DNA of 43,571 nt from Methylobacterium sp. E-005 (lineage in GTDB: Bacteria > Pseudomonadota > Alphaproteobacteria > Rhizobiales > Beijerinckiaceae), in NCBI RefSeq assembly GCF_022829725.1, contig NZ_JAKSYG010000185.1, positions 1-43,571 on the forward strand. Direction: 5' to 3'. Below, in pieces: positions 35,427 through 43,149 of the stretch (position 1 is the first letter of the stretch; every line of letters begins with the position of its first letter). The notes beneath the pieces are model-generated. The model was not told the DNA's origin, did no database searches, and was given only the letters and a program-made list of their open reading frames with translations. The position numbers and the translations under genes were made by a program.

Positions 35427-35454
35427 TCCACGCAGGCCCGGTTCGAGCAGAGTT

Positions 35455-35512
35455 GGAGGTGAGCCCCCCTCTCCCGCAAGCGGGGCGAGGGGGGGATCCC
35501 ACCCCTGCTCGG
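35455..35512. repeat. GC-rich palindromic repeat downstream of the collagen-like gene
   Basis: CCCCTCTCCCGCAAGCGGGGCGAGG and the following CCCACCCCTGC belong to the same general class of CCCTCTCCCG-containing elements seen at 42910-43050. It lies between convergent genes and may act as terminator. Confidence 0.4.
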
Positions 35513-35553
35513 CCCCTGAACGAAGACCCGGCCGTCGGAGCAGGTCGCCGACC

Positions 35554-36771
35554 TCAGCCGACGGTCTCGGCCAGCCAGTCGAGCATCCCGGCGGCGGCGG
35601 CCCGCCCGCCCGCGATGCTGCCCTGGAGCAGATAGCCACCGGTCGGGGCCTCCCAGTCGAGCATCTCGCCGGCCAGGAACAGGCCCGGATGGGTGCGCAG
35701 CATCGACCGCCCGTCGAGGGCGTCGAGCCGGACCCCGCCCGCCGTCGAGATCGCCCGCTCGATCGGCGCCGGGGCGATGAGGGTCAGCGGCGCGGCCTTG
35801 ATCAGCCCGGCGAGCGCCCCGGGATCGGCCGGGAGAGCGGCGCCGGCCGCCTCGCGCAGGAGGCCCGCCGCCACGGGCGGGAGTCCCACCGCCTTGCGCA
35901 GCCGGGTCGCGACTGAATCGCCGGGCCGGGCGCCGGACAGGCGGCGGGCGAGGGCGTCCCGGGTCAGGTCGGGCCGCAGATCGAGGACGAGTTCGGCGCT
36001 GCCCCGGGCGGCAATCGCCTCGCGCAGGATACGGGACAGGGCGTAGACCGCCCCGCCCTCAAGGCCGTCTTGCGTGATCACGGCCTCGCCCCGCACCGTG
36101 GCGCCGTCGCAGGCGAGGGCGATACGCTTCAGCGGCGCGCCGGCGAAACGCTGCCGGAACAGGTCCGACCACGCCACCGCAAAGCCGACATTGGCCGGGC
36201 GCAGGGGCGCCACCGCCACGCCGAGACCCTCGAGGAGCGGCACCCAGCGCCCGTCCGAGCCGAGCCGCGGCCAGCTCGCCCCGCCGAGCGCCAGCAGGGT
36301 CGCCCGGGGCCTGACCTCGCGGGATCCGTCCGGAGTCTCGAACCTCAGCACCGCGCCCAGGGCCGTGAGCCGGTGCTGGGTCCGGATCCGGACGCCGAGA
36401 CGGTCAAGCCGTGCGAGCCATCCCCGCAGCAGGGGCGAGGCCTTGAAGCTCCGCGGGAAGACGCGCCCGCTCGATCCGACGAAGGTCGGCTCGCCGAGGT
36501 CCGCGCACCAGTCCCGCAGGGCCTCGGGCGGGAAGGCCGCGACGGCGGCATCGAGATAGCCCGGTGGGTGGTAACGGGCGAGGAAGTCCGAACGCGCCTC
36601 GCTGTGGGTGATGTTGAGGCCGCCGCGCCCGGCGATCAGCAGCTTGCGGGCGACCGAGGGCATCCGCTCGTAGACCGTGACGGCGCGGCCGGCCTCGCCC
36701 AGCACCTCGGCCGCGGCGAGCCCGGCCGGCCCGCCGCCCACGATGGCGATCTCGTCCCTGTCCTGCGGCAT
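35554..36771 (-). CDS. HI0933-family FAD-dependent oxidoreductase
   Basis: The protein has 405 residues from ATG 36771; the frame is open to 36981 without coding character. The FAD-binding motif IVGGGPAGLAAAEVLGEAGR is followed by the HI0933 hallmarks LLIAGRGGLNITHSE and GRVFPRSFKASPLL, then GGASWPRLGSDG. The C-terminal flavin contact is GLFLAGEMLDWEAPTGGYLL. This family of flavoproteins has no established substrate in bacteria. It is transcribed alone; divergent from the MFS transporter. Confidence 0.88.
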   Translation of the reverse strand: MPQDRDEIAIVGGGPAGLAAAEVLGEAGRAVTVYERMPSVARKLLIAGRGGLNITHSEARSDFLARYHPPGYLDAAVAAFPPEALRDWCADLGEPTFVGSSGRVFPRSFKASPLLRGWLARLDRLGVRIRTQHRLTALGAVLRFETPDGSREVRPRATLLALGGASWPRLGSDGRWVPLLEGLGVAVAPLRPANVGFAVAWSDLFRQRFAGAPLKRIALACDGATVRGEAVITQDGLEGGAVYALSRILREAIAARGSAELVLDLRPDLTRDALARRLSGARPGDSVATRLRKAVGLPPVAAGLLREAAGAALPADPGALAGLIKAAPLTLIAPAPIERAISTAGGVRLDALDGRSMLRTHPGLFLAGEMLDWEAPTGGYLLQGSIAGGRAAAAGMLDWLAETVG

Positions 36772-36861
36772 CTGCCGGGAGAGCGGCAGGCGGGCCGGTC
36801 CTGTCAAGGGTGGGGTCACGGCGGGCAGGCTGGGGCCGAGCCGCTTCGCGGCGAGTTTCGC

Positions 36862-36979
36862 GCTGGGGTCCGGATCGCATTCCCCCTTCGCCGCATGGGC
36901 CCGGGAAAGGGCAGCGCTCCTGCTGCACCGCCCCGTCGCGGGCAGGGGCAGCGCAGCGGAACCCGATCCGGGACCCAGC
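36862..36979. repeat. Imperfect inverted repeat (dispersed family, copy 2)
   Basis: In the 346-bp gap before the MFS gene, GCTGGGGTCCGGATCGCATT (36862-36881) and the sequence at 36955-36979 (reverse complement GCTGGGTCCCGGATCGGGTT...) form an inverted repeat about 70 bp apart. The same arms are recognisable at 1061-1171 (CGGAACCTGATCCGG and GTCGCATTCCGCTG). Confidence 0.5.
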
Positions 36980-37117
36980 ACGGGACTCGCCGCGCAAGCG
37001 GCTCCCCTCCGACGGAACCCGGACCCGCAGAAAAAAATTCTCCTCCGTCCCCGAAGCTGCCGCGTTCGACGCGCCAGGCTCGGCCGCGAACATCCCGAAG
37101 CTCAGAGGCTCAGACAC

Positions 37118-38632
37118 GTGGCCAGCCCCGCCGCCATCACCGGGACCCCGGGCATCCCCGCCCCACAGGCCCAGCTCGGCCAGGCTGAGATCCGCGCGAT
37201 CGTCTACGGCCTCATGACCGCGATGCTGCTCGCGGCTCTCGACCAGACCATCGTGGCGACCGCCATGCCGACCATCGGGCTGGCTCTGGGTGATGCCGCC
37301 AACCTCCCCTGGATCGTCACCGCCTATCTCCTGGCCTCCACCGCGGTGACGCCGCTCTACGGCAAGCTGTCCGACATCCACGGGCGGCGGATCATGCTGC
37401 TGATCGCCATCACGACCTTCGTGATCGGGTCTCTCGCCTGCGCCCTCGCCCCCACGATGGTGGGCCTCGCATTGGCCCGGGGCCTCCAGGGGATCGGCGG
37501 GGGCGGGCTGATCGCGCTGTCGCAGACGATCCTGGCCGATATCATGTCGCCCAAGGAGCGGGCGCGCTATCAGGTGGTGATCGCAGGCGTGTTCGTGGCG
37601 GCCTCGGTGGCTGGGCCGCTGCTCGGCGGCTTCTTCGCCCAGCACCTGCACTGGTCGCTGATCTTCTGGATCAACCTGCCGATCGGCGTCCTCGCCTTCC
37701 TGCTGACCAACGCCAACCTGAAGCGCCTGCCGCGCCACGACCGTCGCCACCGGCTCGACTGGCCCGGGGCCGCCCTGATGGTCTCAGGGTCGATCACCCT
37801 GCTGCTCGCCCTGAGCTGGGGCGGCGTGCGCTATCCCTGGGGCTCGGCCCCGGTTCTGGGCCTCCTCGCCCTGGCCCTCGTGCTCGGCGGCGGCTTCGCG
37901 GCGCGCCTCGCCACCGCGCCCGAGCCGCTGATCCCCATCGAGGTGCTGCGCAACCAAGTGGTCTACAGCGCGACGCTCGCCGCCTGCTTCGCCATGGGCA
38001 CCTTCATCGGGCTGACCATCTACGTGCCGATCTTCCTCGAGGGGGTGATCGGCCTCTCGGCGAGCGAGTCCGGCGTGGCGCTCGTGCCGCTGATGGTCGG
38101 CACCGTGACGGGCGCAACGCTATCGGGCCGGTCGATGATCTATTTCCGGCACTACAAGCGCGTGCCGCTCATCATGATGAGCGTCAGCATCGCCTGCTGC
38201 GCCGTCATCGCGTGGTGGGGCCACGCGCTGCCGTTCTGGCTGATGGAGGTGCTGTTCGCGCTGCTCTCCATGGGGATCGGGACGATCCTGCCGCTCTCGA
38301 CCATCGCGATCCAGAACGCGGTGGCGCGCCACCAGCTCGGCATCGCCACGGCCTCCATGAACTTCTTCCGGTCGCTGGGCGGCGCGCTGATCGTGGCGGC
38401 CTTCGGCACGATCGTTCTGGGCGGCGTCGCGGGTGGGGCCGGGAAGCACGATGTCGAGAGCCTGATCCGCGGCGCCGACCCGGCGCAGCTCGCCCTGACG
38501 TTCCGGTTCGTGTTCGGGGCCGCCTGCCTCGGGCTGCTGGCGGCCTTCGCGTTCCTGGCGCTGATGGAGGAGCGACCGCTCGGTGGCCAGGGAACGCCCA
38601 AGATGAGTGGCGCCCCCGAAACGTCGGCCTGA
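37118..38632 (+). CDS. MFS multidrug efflux transporter, DHA2 (14-TM) family
   Basis: The protein has 504 residues with about 14 hydrophobic segments. GTG 37118 is proposed; the frame is open upstream but is not transporter-like. DHA2/EmrB signatures are LLAALDQTIVATAMPTIG in TM1, KLSDIHGRRIMLL between TM2 and TM3, and GLQGIGGGGLIALSQTI in TM4. No membrane-fusion protein (EmrA) gene is adjacent, so it may work alone in the inner membrane. Substrate unknown. Confidence 0.88.
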   Translation: MASPAAITGTPGIPAPQAQLGQAEIRAIVYGLMTAMLLAALDQTIVATAMPTIGLALGDAANLPWIVTAYLLASTAVTPLYGKLSDIHGRRIMLLIAITTFVIGSLACALAPTMVGLALARGLQGIGGGGLIALSQTILADIMSPKERARYQVVIAGVFVAASVAGPLLGGFFAQHLHWSLIFWINLPIGVLAFLLTNANLKRLPRHDRRHRLDWPGAALMVSGSITLLLALSWGGVRYPWGSAPVLGLLALALVLGGGFAARLATAPEPLIPIEVLRNQVVYSATLAACFAMGTFIGLTIYVPIFLEGVIGLSASESGVALVPLMVGTVTGATLSGRSMIYFRHYKRVPLIMMSVSIACCAVIAWWGHALPFWLMEVLFALLSMGIGTILPLSTIAIQNAVARHQLGIATASMNFFRSLGGALIVAAFGTIVLGGVAGGAGKHDVESLIRGADPAQLALTFRFVFGAACLGLLAAFAFLALMEERPLGGQGTPKMSGAPETSA

Positions 38633-38652
38633 GACCCAAAAGCGGATGCACC

Positions 38653-39087
38653 TCAAGCGTGCAGCCCGCAGCCGCAGCCCGGCTCATGCGTGCCGCCAGG
38701 CCAGCGTGAAGCCCGGATCACGCTGCAGAAGTTCCCCCTGCGGAAGCCCGGCTCCTTGTCGGCGATCACGTCGGCTTTCACGTTGCCGAAGGTGGTGTCC
38801 GGCTTGAGCCGGAGGCCATCGTAGAAGGCCAGGACGATGTCCTCCTTGAAGTCCGGCGTGCGGGGATAAGCCGAGACGACCGCCTCACGCTCGGCGTCGG
38901 AATACTGTCCATAGGTCAGGCCCAGCACGTCCATCTCGACGCCGGCCGTCACCAGCGCGACCACCGGATGCATGTGAACCGGGATGCCGGGCGTGGTGTG
39001 CAGCGCGATGGCGGTCCACACCGTATAGACGTCCGCCTCCGGCACCCCGTGGGACGTGAGGAAGTCGCGGACGAGGCCGCGAGATTG
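38653..39087 (-). pseudogene. HD-domain hydrolase (cyanamide hydratase-like), C-terminal fragment
   Basis: The frame encodes a typical C-terminal half of the HD-domain family near cyanamide hydratase: SRGLVRDFLTSHGVPEADVY, AIALHTTPGIPVHMHP, VALVTAGVEMDVLGLTYGQY and TTFGNVKADVIADKEPGFRR. The first half with the HDxG metal motif is absent; homology begins at about 39087. The frame has no plausible start before it runs into the regulator gene at 39152. So a deletion has removed the 5' part. Homologous genes are often next to GlxA-type regulators (recollection), making it the likely former target of its neighbour. Confidence 0.7.
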
Positions 39088-39151
39088 GCAACAATCGTCG
39101 TGAAGCGATGATTTCTGCCAACGTGCTGACAGCGTCGGCCACGGAGGTCCC

Positions 39152-40139
39152 ATGGCGCCCCGATCGATCGCCCTGCTCGCCCTGCCCGATGTCCAACTTC
39201 TCGATGTGGCCGGGCCGCTCGATGTCTTCTCCGAGGCGAACGCGCTGAGCGGCTGCACGGTCTACGATCTCGCCCTGATCGGGACGGAAGCCGGACCGAT
39301 CACGACCTTGTCGGGCCGTCGCCTGCTGCCGGACCTGATCGCCCCTGCGGATGTCGCCTTCGACACGCTCCTCGTCGCCGGCGCCCCGCGGATCCACGAG
39401 GCGGCGGTCGGGCCCGATCTCCTCGCGTGGCTCAGCCGAACGGCGGCCCGCTGCCGGCGCTACGGCTCTGTCTGCAGCGGAGCGTTCCTGCTCGGACAGG
39501 CCGGCCTCCTGGAAGGCCGCCGGGTGACGACGCATTGGGCCGTCGCGGATAATCTGGCCGCGCGCTACCCCGCGGCGCGGGTCGAACCTGACGCGATCTG
39601 CCTGTTCGACGGGACCCTCAGGACCGCGGCCGGCGTCACGGCGGGGCTCGACCTCGCTCTGGCGCTCGTGGAGGAGGACGAGGGGCCCGCGATCGCCCGC
39701 CGCGTGGCGGCCCAGCTCGTGATGTTCTTCAAGCGCGGCGGCGGCCAGATGCAGTTCAGCCGCCGCGGGGTCAGCGCCCCGTCCGGCCGCTCAGCCCTCC
39801 AGGAGGTCCAGCGCTGGGTCGCCGCCCACCCGGCGGAGGATCACAGCGTCGACCATCTTGCCGAGCGGGCGGGGATGAGCGGGCGGGGAAGAGCGGGCGG
39901 GGATGAGCGCGCGCCTCTTCGCGCGCCTCTTCCGGGTCGAGATCGGCCTGACCCCGGCCGCCTATGTCGAGACCGTGCGGATCGAGGCCGGCCGTCGCGG
40001 CCTCGAGACGGGGGTGGTCGCCCTGAAGCAGGTCGCGGGGGCCTGCGGGTTCCAAGATGCCGACACCTTCCGGCGGGCCTTCCAGCGGCGAACCGGCACG
40101 ACGCCCGCGGAGTACCGGCGCCGGCATGCCCGCGGCTGA
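39152..40139 (+). pseudogene. GlxA-family transcriptional regulator, disrupted by a 14-bp tandem repeat
   Basis: The N-terminal DJ-1/PfpI-like domain has IALLALPDVQLLDVAGPLDVF, RYGSVCSGAFLLGQAG and RVTTHWAVADNLAARYP. A C-terminal AraC-type helix-turn-helix domain should follow. The frame is lost between 39863 and 39904, where GAGCGGGCGGGGAT is present three times. With one copy the protein reads AERAGMSARLFARLFRVEIG and continues to the stop at 40139 (320 codons including the stop). Two extra copies add 28 bp, a frameshift. The AraC domain then lies in another frame, ending ...TFRRAFQRRTGTTPAEYRRRHARG. Four copies (42 extra bp) would restore the frame. Confidence 0.85.
39863..39904 (+). repeat. 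Three tandem copies of a 14-bp unit in the GlxA-type gene
   Basis: GAGCGGGCGGGGAT (39863-39876), GAGCGGGCGGGGAA (39877-39890) and GAGCGGGCGGGGAT (39891-39904), followed by GAGCGCGCGCC. The unit length is not a multiple of three, so each change in copy number switches the frame. Confidence 0.9.
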
Positions 40140-40206
40140 GGCGCCTTGCCCTTGATTCGCCCGGATCACCGCTTACCTCGGCCCCATCGGCTGCGGGCCC
40201 CTCTGG

Positions 40207-40226
40207 CGGGCGCTTCCCAGCGCCCG
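40207..40226. terminator. Hairpin between the GlxA-type gene and the TerC-type gene
   Basis: CGGGCGC-TTCCCA-GCGCCCG, a 7-bp stem with a 6-base loop, lies 68 bp past the regulator stop. There is no U-tract. It may end the regulator transcript or be the first stem of the TerC-gene leader. Confidence 0.5.
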
Positions 40227-40239
40227 TGATGTCGGAGCC

Positions 40240-40265
40240 GATGCTTTCCATTCGGAATCAGCATC
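40240..40265 (+). promoter_or_regulatory. Leader hairpin ahead of the TerC/Alx-type gene
   Basis: GATGCTTTCC (40240-40249) pairs with GGAA-tc-AGCATC (40254-40265) around a 4-base loop, a 10-bp stem with a 2-base bulge. It ends 11 bp before the first ATG (40276), so it can mask the ribosome binding region. Alx/MntP-type genes in other bacteria often have Mn-sensing leaders (yybP-ykoY); that motif was not recognised here. Confidence 0.5.
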
Positions 40266-40275
40266 AGGTCCCCGC

Positions 40276-41313
40276 ATGATGGACGTTCTCACCGTCGAAT
40301 GGCTCGGCAAGCCGTTGTGGATGTGGCTCGGCTTCCACGTCCTGATCGCGTGCCTGCTCGCCTTCGACCTCGGCCTCCTGCACCGGGACAAGGAGCACGA
40401 GATCGGCGTCCGGGAGAGCCTCCTGCTCACCGGCTTCTATCTCAGCCTCGGCCTCGCCTTCGGCGGCTGGATCTGGTGGTATCTCGGGCCCCAGGCCGGC
40501 GAGGAATACGTCACCGGCCTCGTGGTCGAGAAGTCGCTGTCGATGGACAACGTCTTCGTCATCGCGATGATCCTCACCGCTCTGGGGATTCCGCGGGCCG
40601 CCCAGCACCGGGTCCTGCTCTGGGGCATCCTGGCGGCGGTGCTGCTGCGCGGCCTGATGATCGGACTCGGCGCCGCCCTGGTGCATCAGGTGCATTGGGT
40701 CCTGTCGCTGTTTGCCGCCTTCCTGATCTATGCCGGCCTGAAGATCCTGATCTCGGGGGACGAGGACGAGGGCGATTTCCAGAACAGCGCCGTGGTGCGC
40801 TGGTTCAAGAAGACCTTCCGGGTCACGCCGGACCTGCACGGCCAGCGCTTCGCCATCCGCAAGACCGATCCGAAGACCGGCAAGGTTGCCCTGTGGTTCA
40901 CGCCGCTGGCCCTCGCCCTGGTGCTGGTCAACGGGGCCGACGTGATCTTCGCGGTCGACAGCGTGCCGGCGATCTTCGCCATCACCACCGATACCTTCGT
41001 GGTCTACACCTCCAACATCTTCGCGATCCTGGGCCTGCGCGCCCTCTACTTCGCCCTCGCCGCGATGGTGGACCGCTTCGCCTATCTCAAGACGGCGCTC
41101 GCCCTCATCCTGATCTTCATCGGCGCCAAGATCGTGGTGGCCGACACGTTCGGGCTCATCACGGTGCCGCCGTGGGTCTCGCTGGTGGTGACGCTGACCT
41201 TCCTGGCGGCGGGGGTCGCCTACAGCCTTTGGCGGACCCGCACCGACGTGCCGGCTCCGGCAAACCCGGACAAGTCCCGGCCCCCGCACGAGGCCCGGGC
41301 CCACCGGGCCTGA
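40276..41313 (+). CDS. TerC/Alx-family integral membrane protein
   Basis: The protein has 345 residues and about nine hydrophobic segments. Start ATG 40276 (MM; 40279 is an alternative). Family signatures are FDLGLLHRDKEHEIGVRESLL, VVEKSLSMDNVFVIAMIL with the acidic SMDNVF motif, and LVLVNGADVIFAVDSVPAI with FALTT-like FAITTDTFVVYTSNIFAI. The paired Asp residues form the presumed metal path. The best studied relatives (Alx) export Mn2+; tellurite resistance was the historical name. The C-terminal tail is Pro- and basic-rich. It follows the GlxA-type gene after a leader hairpin. Confidence 0.9.
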   Translation: MMDVLTVEWLGKPLWMWLGFHVLIACLLAFDLGLLHRDKEHEIGVRESLLLTGFYLSLGLAFGGWIWWYLGPQAGEEYVTGLVVEKSLSMDNVFVIAMILTALGIPRAAQHRVLLWGILAAVLLRGLMIGLGAALVHQVHWVLSLFAAFLIYAGLKILISGDEDEGDFQNSAVVRWFKKTFRVTPDLHGQRFAIRKTDPKTGKVALWFTPLALALVLVNGADVIFAVDSVPAIFAITTDTFVVYTSNIFAILGLRALYFALAAMVDRFAYLKTALALILIFIGAKIVVADTFGLITVPPWVSLVVTLTFLAAGVAYSLWRTRTDVPAPANPDKSRPPHEARAHRA

Positions 41314-41584
41314 CCGGCAGGCAGCCCGCGGTCGAACGGTCACGCATCGCCGCTCCACGCACGGACAACGGCCTCCCCGCGGGCGTCTCGCCGCGCGGAG
41401 GTTTCGAGCCCCGATCCGGGTACATCGAAGCCCCTGCGGGGGCGTGAGAACCCGGGCGTCTGACGGATCGCCCACTTCCTCACCCGTGCCGGTATCAGCC
41501 GCGAGCCCCCGCGGATACGCTGCATCCGAAGTCCGCGAGCGCCGATCAACGGCGCCGCGTTCCGAGATCGACAGGGAGAGAGAC

Positions 41585-42814
41585 ATGACGCTTCGCCACC
41601 GCGCCGCGGCGCTGCTTGGAAGCCTGTGCGCGCTCGGTGCCGGCGCGGCCCTCGCGGCCGACCTCGTGCCTGTGAAGATCGGCGTGCTGAACGACCGCTC
41701 CGGCGTCTACTTCGACTCCACCGGCGAGGGCTCGGTGGTGGCGGCCCGCATGGCGGTCGAGGACTTCAAGCCGGAGGCCCATGGGCTGAAGGTCGAGGTC
41801 GTGGCCGCCGACCACCAGAACAAGCCCGATGTCGGCGCCTCCATCACCCGGCAATGGTACGACCGCGACGGCGTGGACGCGGTGTTCGACGTGCCGACCT
41901 CCTCGGTGGCGCTCGCCATCGCGCAGATCACCAAGGAGAAGAACAAGGCCTTCATCAACTCGGGCGGCGGCACCGCCGACCTCACGGGCCCGGCCTGCAC
42001 CCCGAACACGGTGCACTGGACCTACGACACCGCGGCGCTCGCCAACGGTACCGGCAAGGCGATGCTCAAGCGCGGCGGCAAGACGTGGTACTTCATCACC
42101 GCCGACTACGCCTTCGGCCTGGCGCTTGAGCGCGACACCAAGGCGGTGGTGGAGAAGAACGGCGGCACGGTCGTCGGCGGCGTGCGCACGCCCTTCCCGA
42201 ACCCGGATTTCTCCTCGTTCCTCCTGCAGGCTCAGGCCTCGGGTGCCCAGGTGATCGGGCTGGCCGATGCCGGGTTGGATGCCGCCAACGCCATCAAGCA
42301 GGCGCACGAATTCGGCATCCGGCAGGGCGGGCAGAAACTCGCGGCCCTGCTGATCGCCATCACCGACATCCACTCGCTGGGCCTGGAGGTGGCGCAGGGC
42401 CTCGACTTCACCGCCTCGTTCTATTGGGACCTCAACGCTGGCACCCGGGCCTTCGCGGAGCGCTTCGGGACGCGGATGCCCGGCAAGAAGCCGACCTCGT
42501 ACCAGGCGGGCGTCTATGCCAGCACGCTGCACTACCTGAAGGCGGTGGCCGCGCTCCACTCCGCCAAGGACGGCGCCGCGGTGGTGGCCAAGATGAAGGA
42601 GCTGCCCACCGACGACCCACTGTTCGGCCAGGGCACGATCCGGCCGGACGGGCGCAAGATCCACCCGATGTACCTGTTCGAGGCCAAGACGCCCGCCGAA
42701 TCGAAGGGCGAGTGGGACCTCTACAAGGTGCTGGAGACGATTCCCGCCGAGCAGGCGTTCCGGCCGATGGGCGAGGGCGGCTGCCCGATGCTGGCCGGCC
42801 TGACGGGCAAGTAG
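41585..42814 (+). CDS. ABC transporter periplasmic substrate-binding protein (Peripla_BP_6 type)
   Basis: The protein has 409 residues. Start ATG 41585 with AGGGAGAG upstream. The signal peptide ends LGAGAALA/AD. The mature part starts PVKIGVLNDRSGVYFDSTGEG, the usual opening of branched-chain amino acid/urea binding proteins, and continues with VDAVFDVPTSSVALAIAQI, NSGGGTADLTGPACTPNTVH, FITADYAFG and PTSYQAGVYASTLHYLKAV. No permease or ATPase gene is adjacent, so partners must be elsewhere. The 41314-41584 leader contains CCCCTGCGGGG hairpin sequence and nothing recognisable otherwise. The ligand is not predictable. Confidence 0.88.
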   Translation: MTLRHRAAALLGSLCALGAGAALAADLVPVKIGVLNDRSGVYFDSTGEGSVVAARMAVEDFKPEAHGLKVEVVAADHQNKPDVGASITRQWYDRDGVDAVFDVPTSSVALAIAQITKEKNKAFINSGGGTADLTGPACTPNTVHWTYDTAALANGTGKAMLKRGGKTWYFITADYAFGLALERDTKAVVEKNGGTVVGGVRTPFPNPDFSSFLLQAQASGAQVIGLADAGLDAANAIKQAHEFGIRQGGQKLAALLIAITDIHSLGLEVAQGLDFTASFYWDLNAGTRAFAERFGTRMPGKKPTSYQAGVYASTLHYLKAVAALHSAKDGAAVVAKMKELPTDDPLFGQGTIRPDGRKIHPMYLFEAKTPAESKGEWDLYKVLETIPAEQAFRPMGEGGCPMLAGLTGK

Positions 42815-42909
42815 GGTTTCTCCGGGCTCGCGCCGCGTACTCTCCTGCCCCCTTCAGCTATAGGCAAGGGGCGTTTCCGGCCTGCGGCTGCTGACGAAGC
42901 GCAACCCGC

Positions 42910-43050
42910 CCCCTCTCCCGTGCGGGAGTAGGGTTGGGGTGAGGGCCGAGAACCAGCAGGAGCGAGGCCAGCCCCGACGCGCGGTCACGTCGAGCTCTCC
43001 CAGGCCGCCGCGCATCCCGCACCCTGCCCCTCTCCCGCACGGGAGAGGGG
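42910..43050. repeat. Two GC-rich hairpins in the 335-bp gap before the aldo/keto reductase gene
   Basis: CCCCTCTCCCG-CA-CGGGAGAGGGG (43027-43037 and 43040-43050) is a perfect 11-bp stem with a 2-base centre. A near copy lies at 42911-42932 (CCCTCTCCCG-TG-CGGGAGTAGG). They lie between convergent genes and may terminate both; no gene is seen in 42815-43149. Confidence 0.6.
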
Positions 43051-43149
43051 ACCCGCGACCATCCGGGCGATCGGATGAGCCGGTCGCGACGACAAACCTG
43101 TGCAGCCCGGAGCCCCGGTGGGCGGGGACGGCGCCGGTCGCAGCGGTGT

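Noticed and set aside
40140..40275. yybP-ykoY manganese riboswitch
   Set aside because: Hairpins are present but the conserved loop sequences of that riboswitch could not be recognised.
42815..43149. A gene in the gap before the aldo/keto reductase
   Set aside because: Open frames exist on both strands but consist of translated GC-rich palindromes, with no ribosome binding site or protein-like composition.
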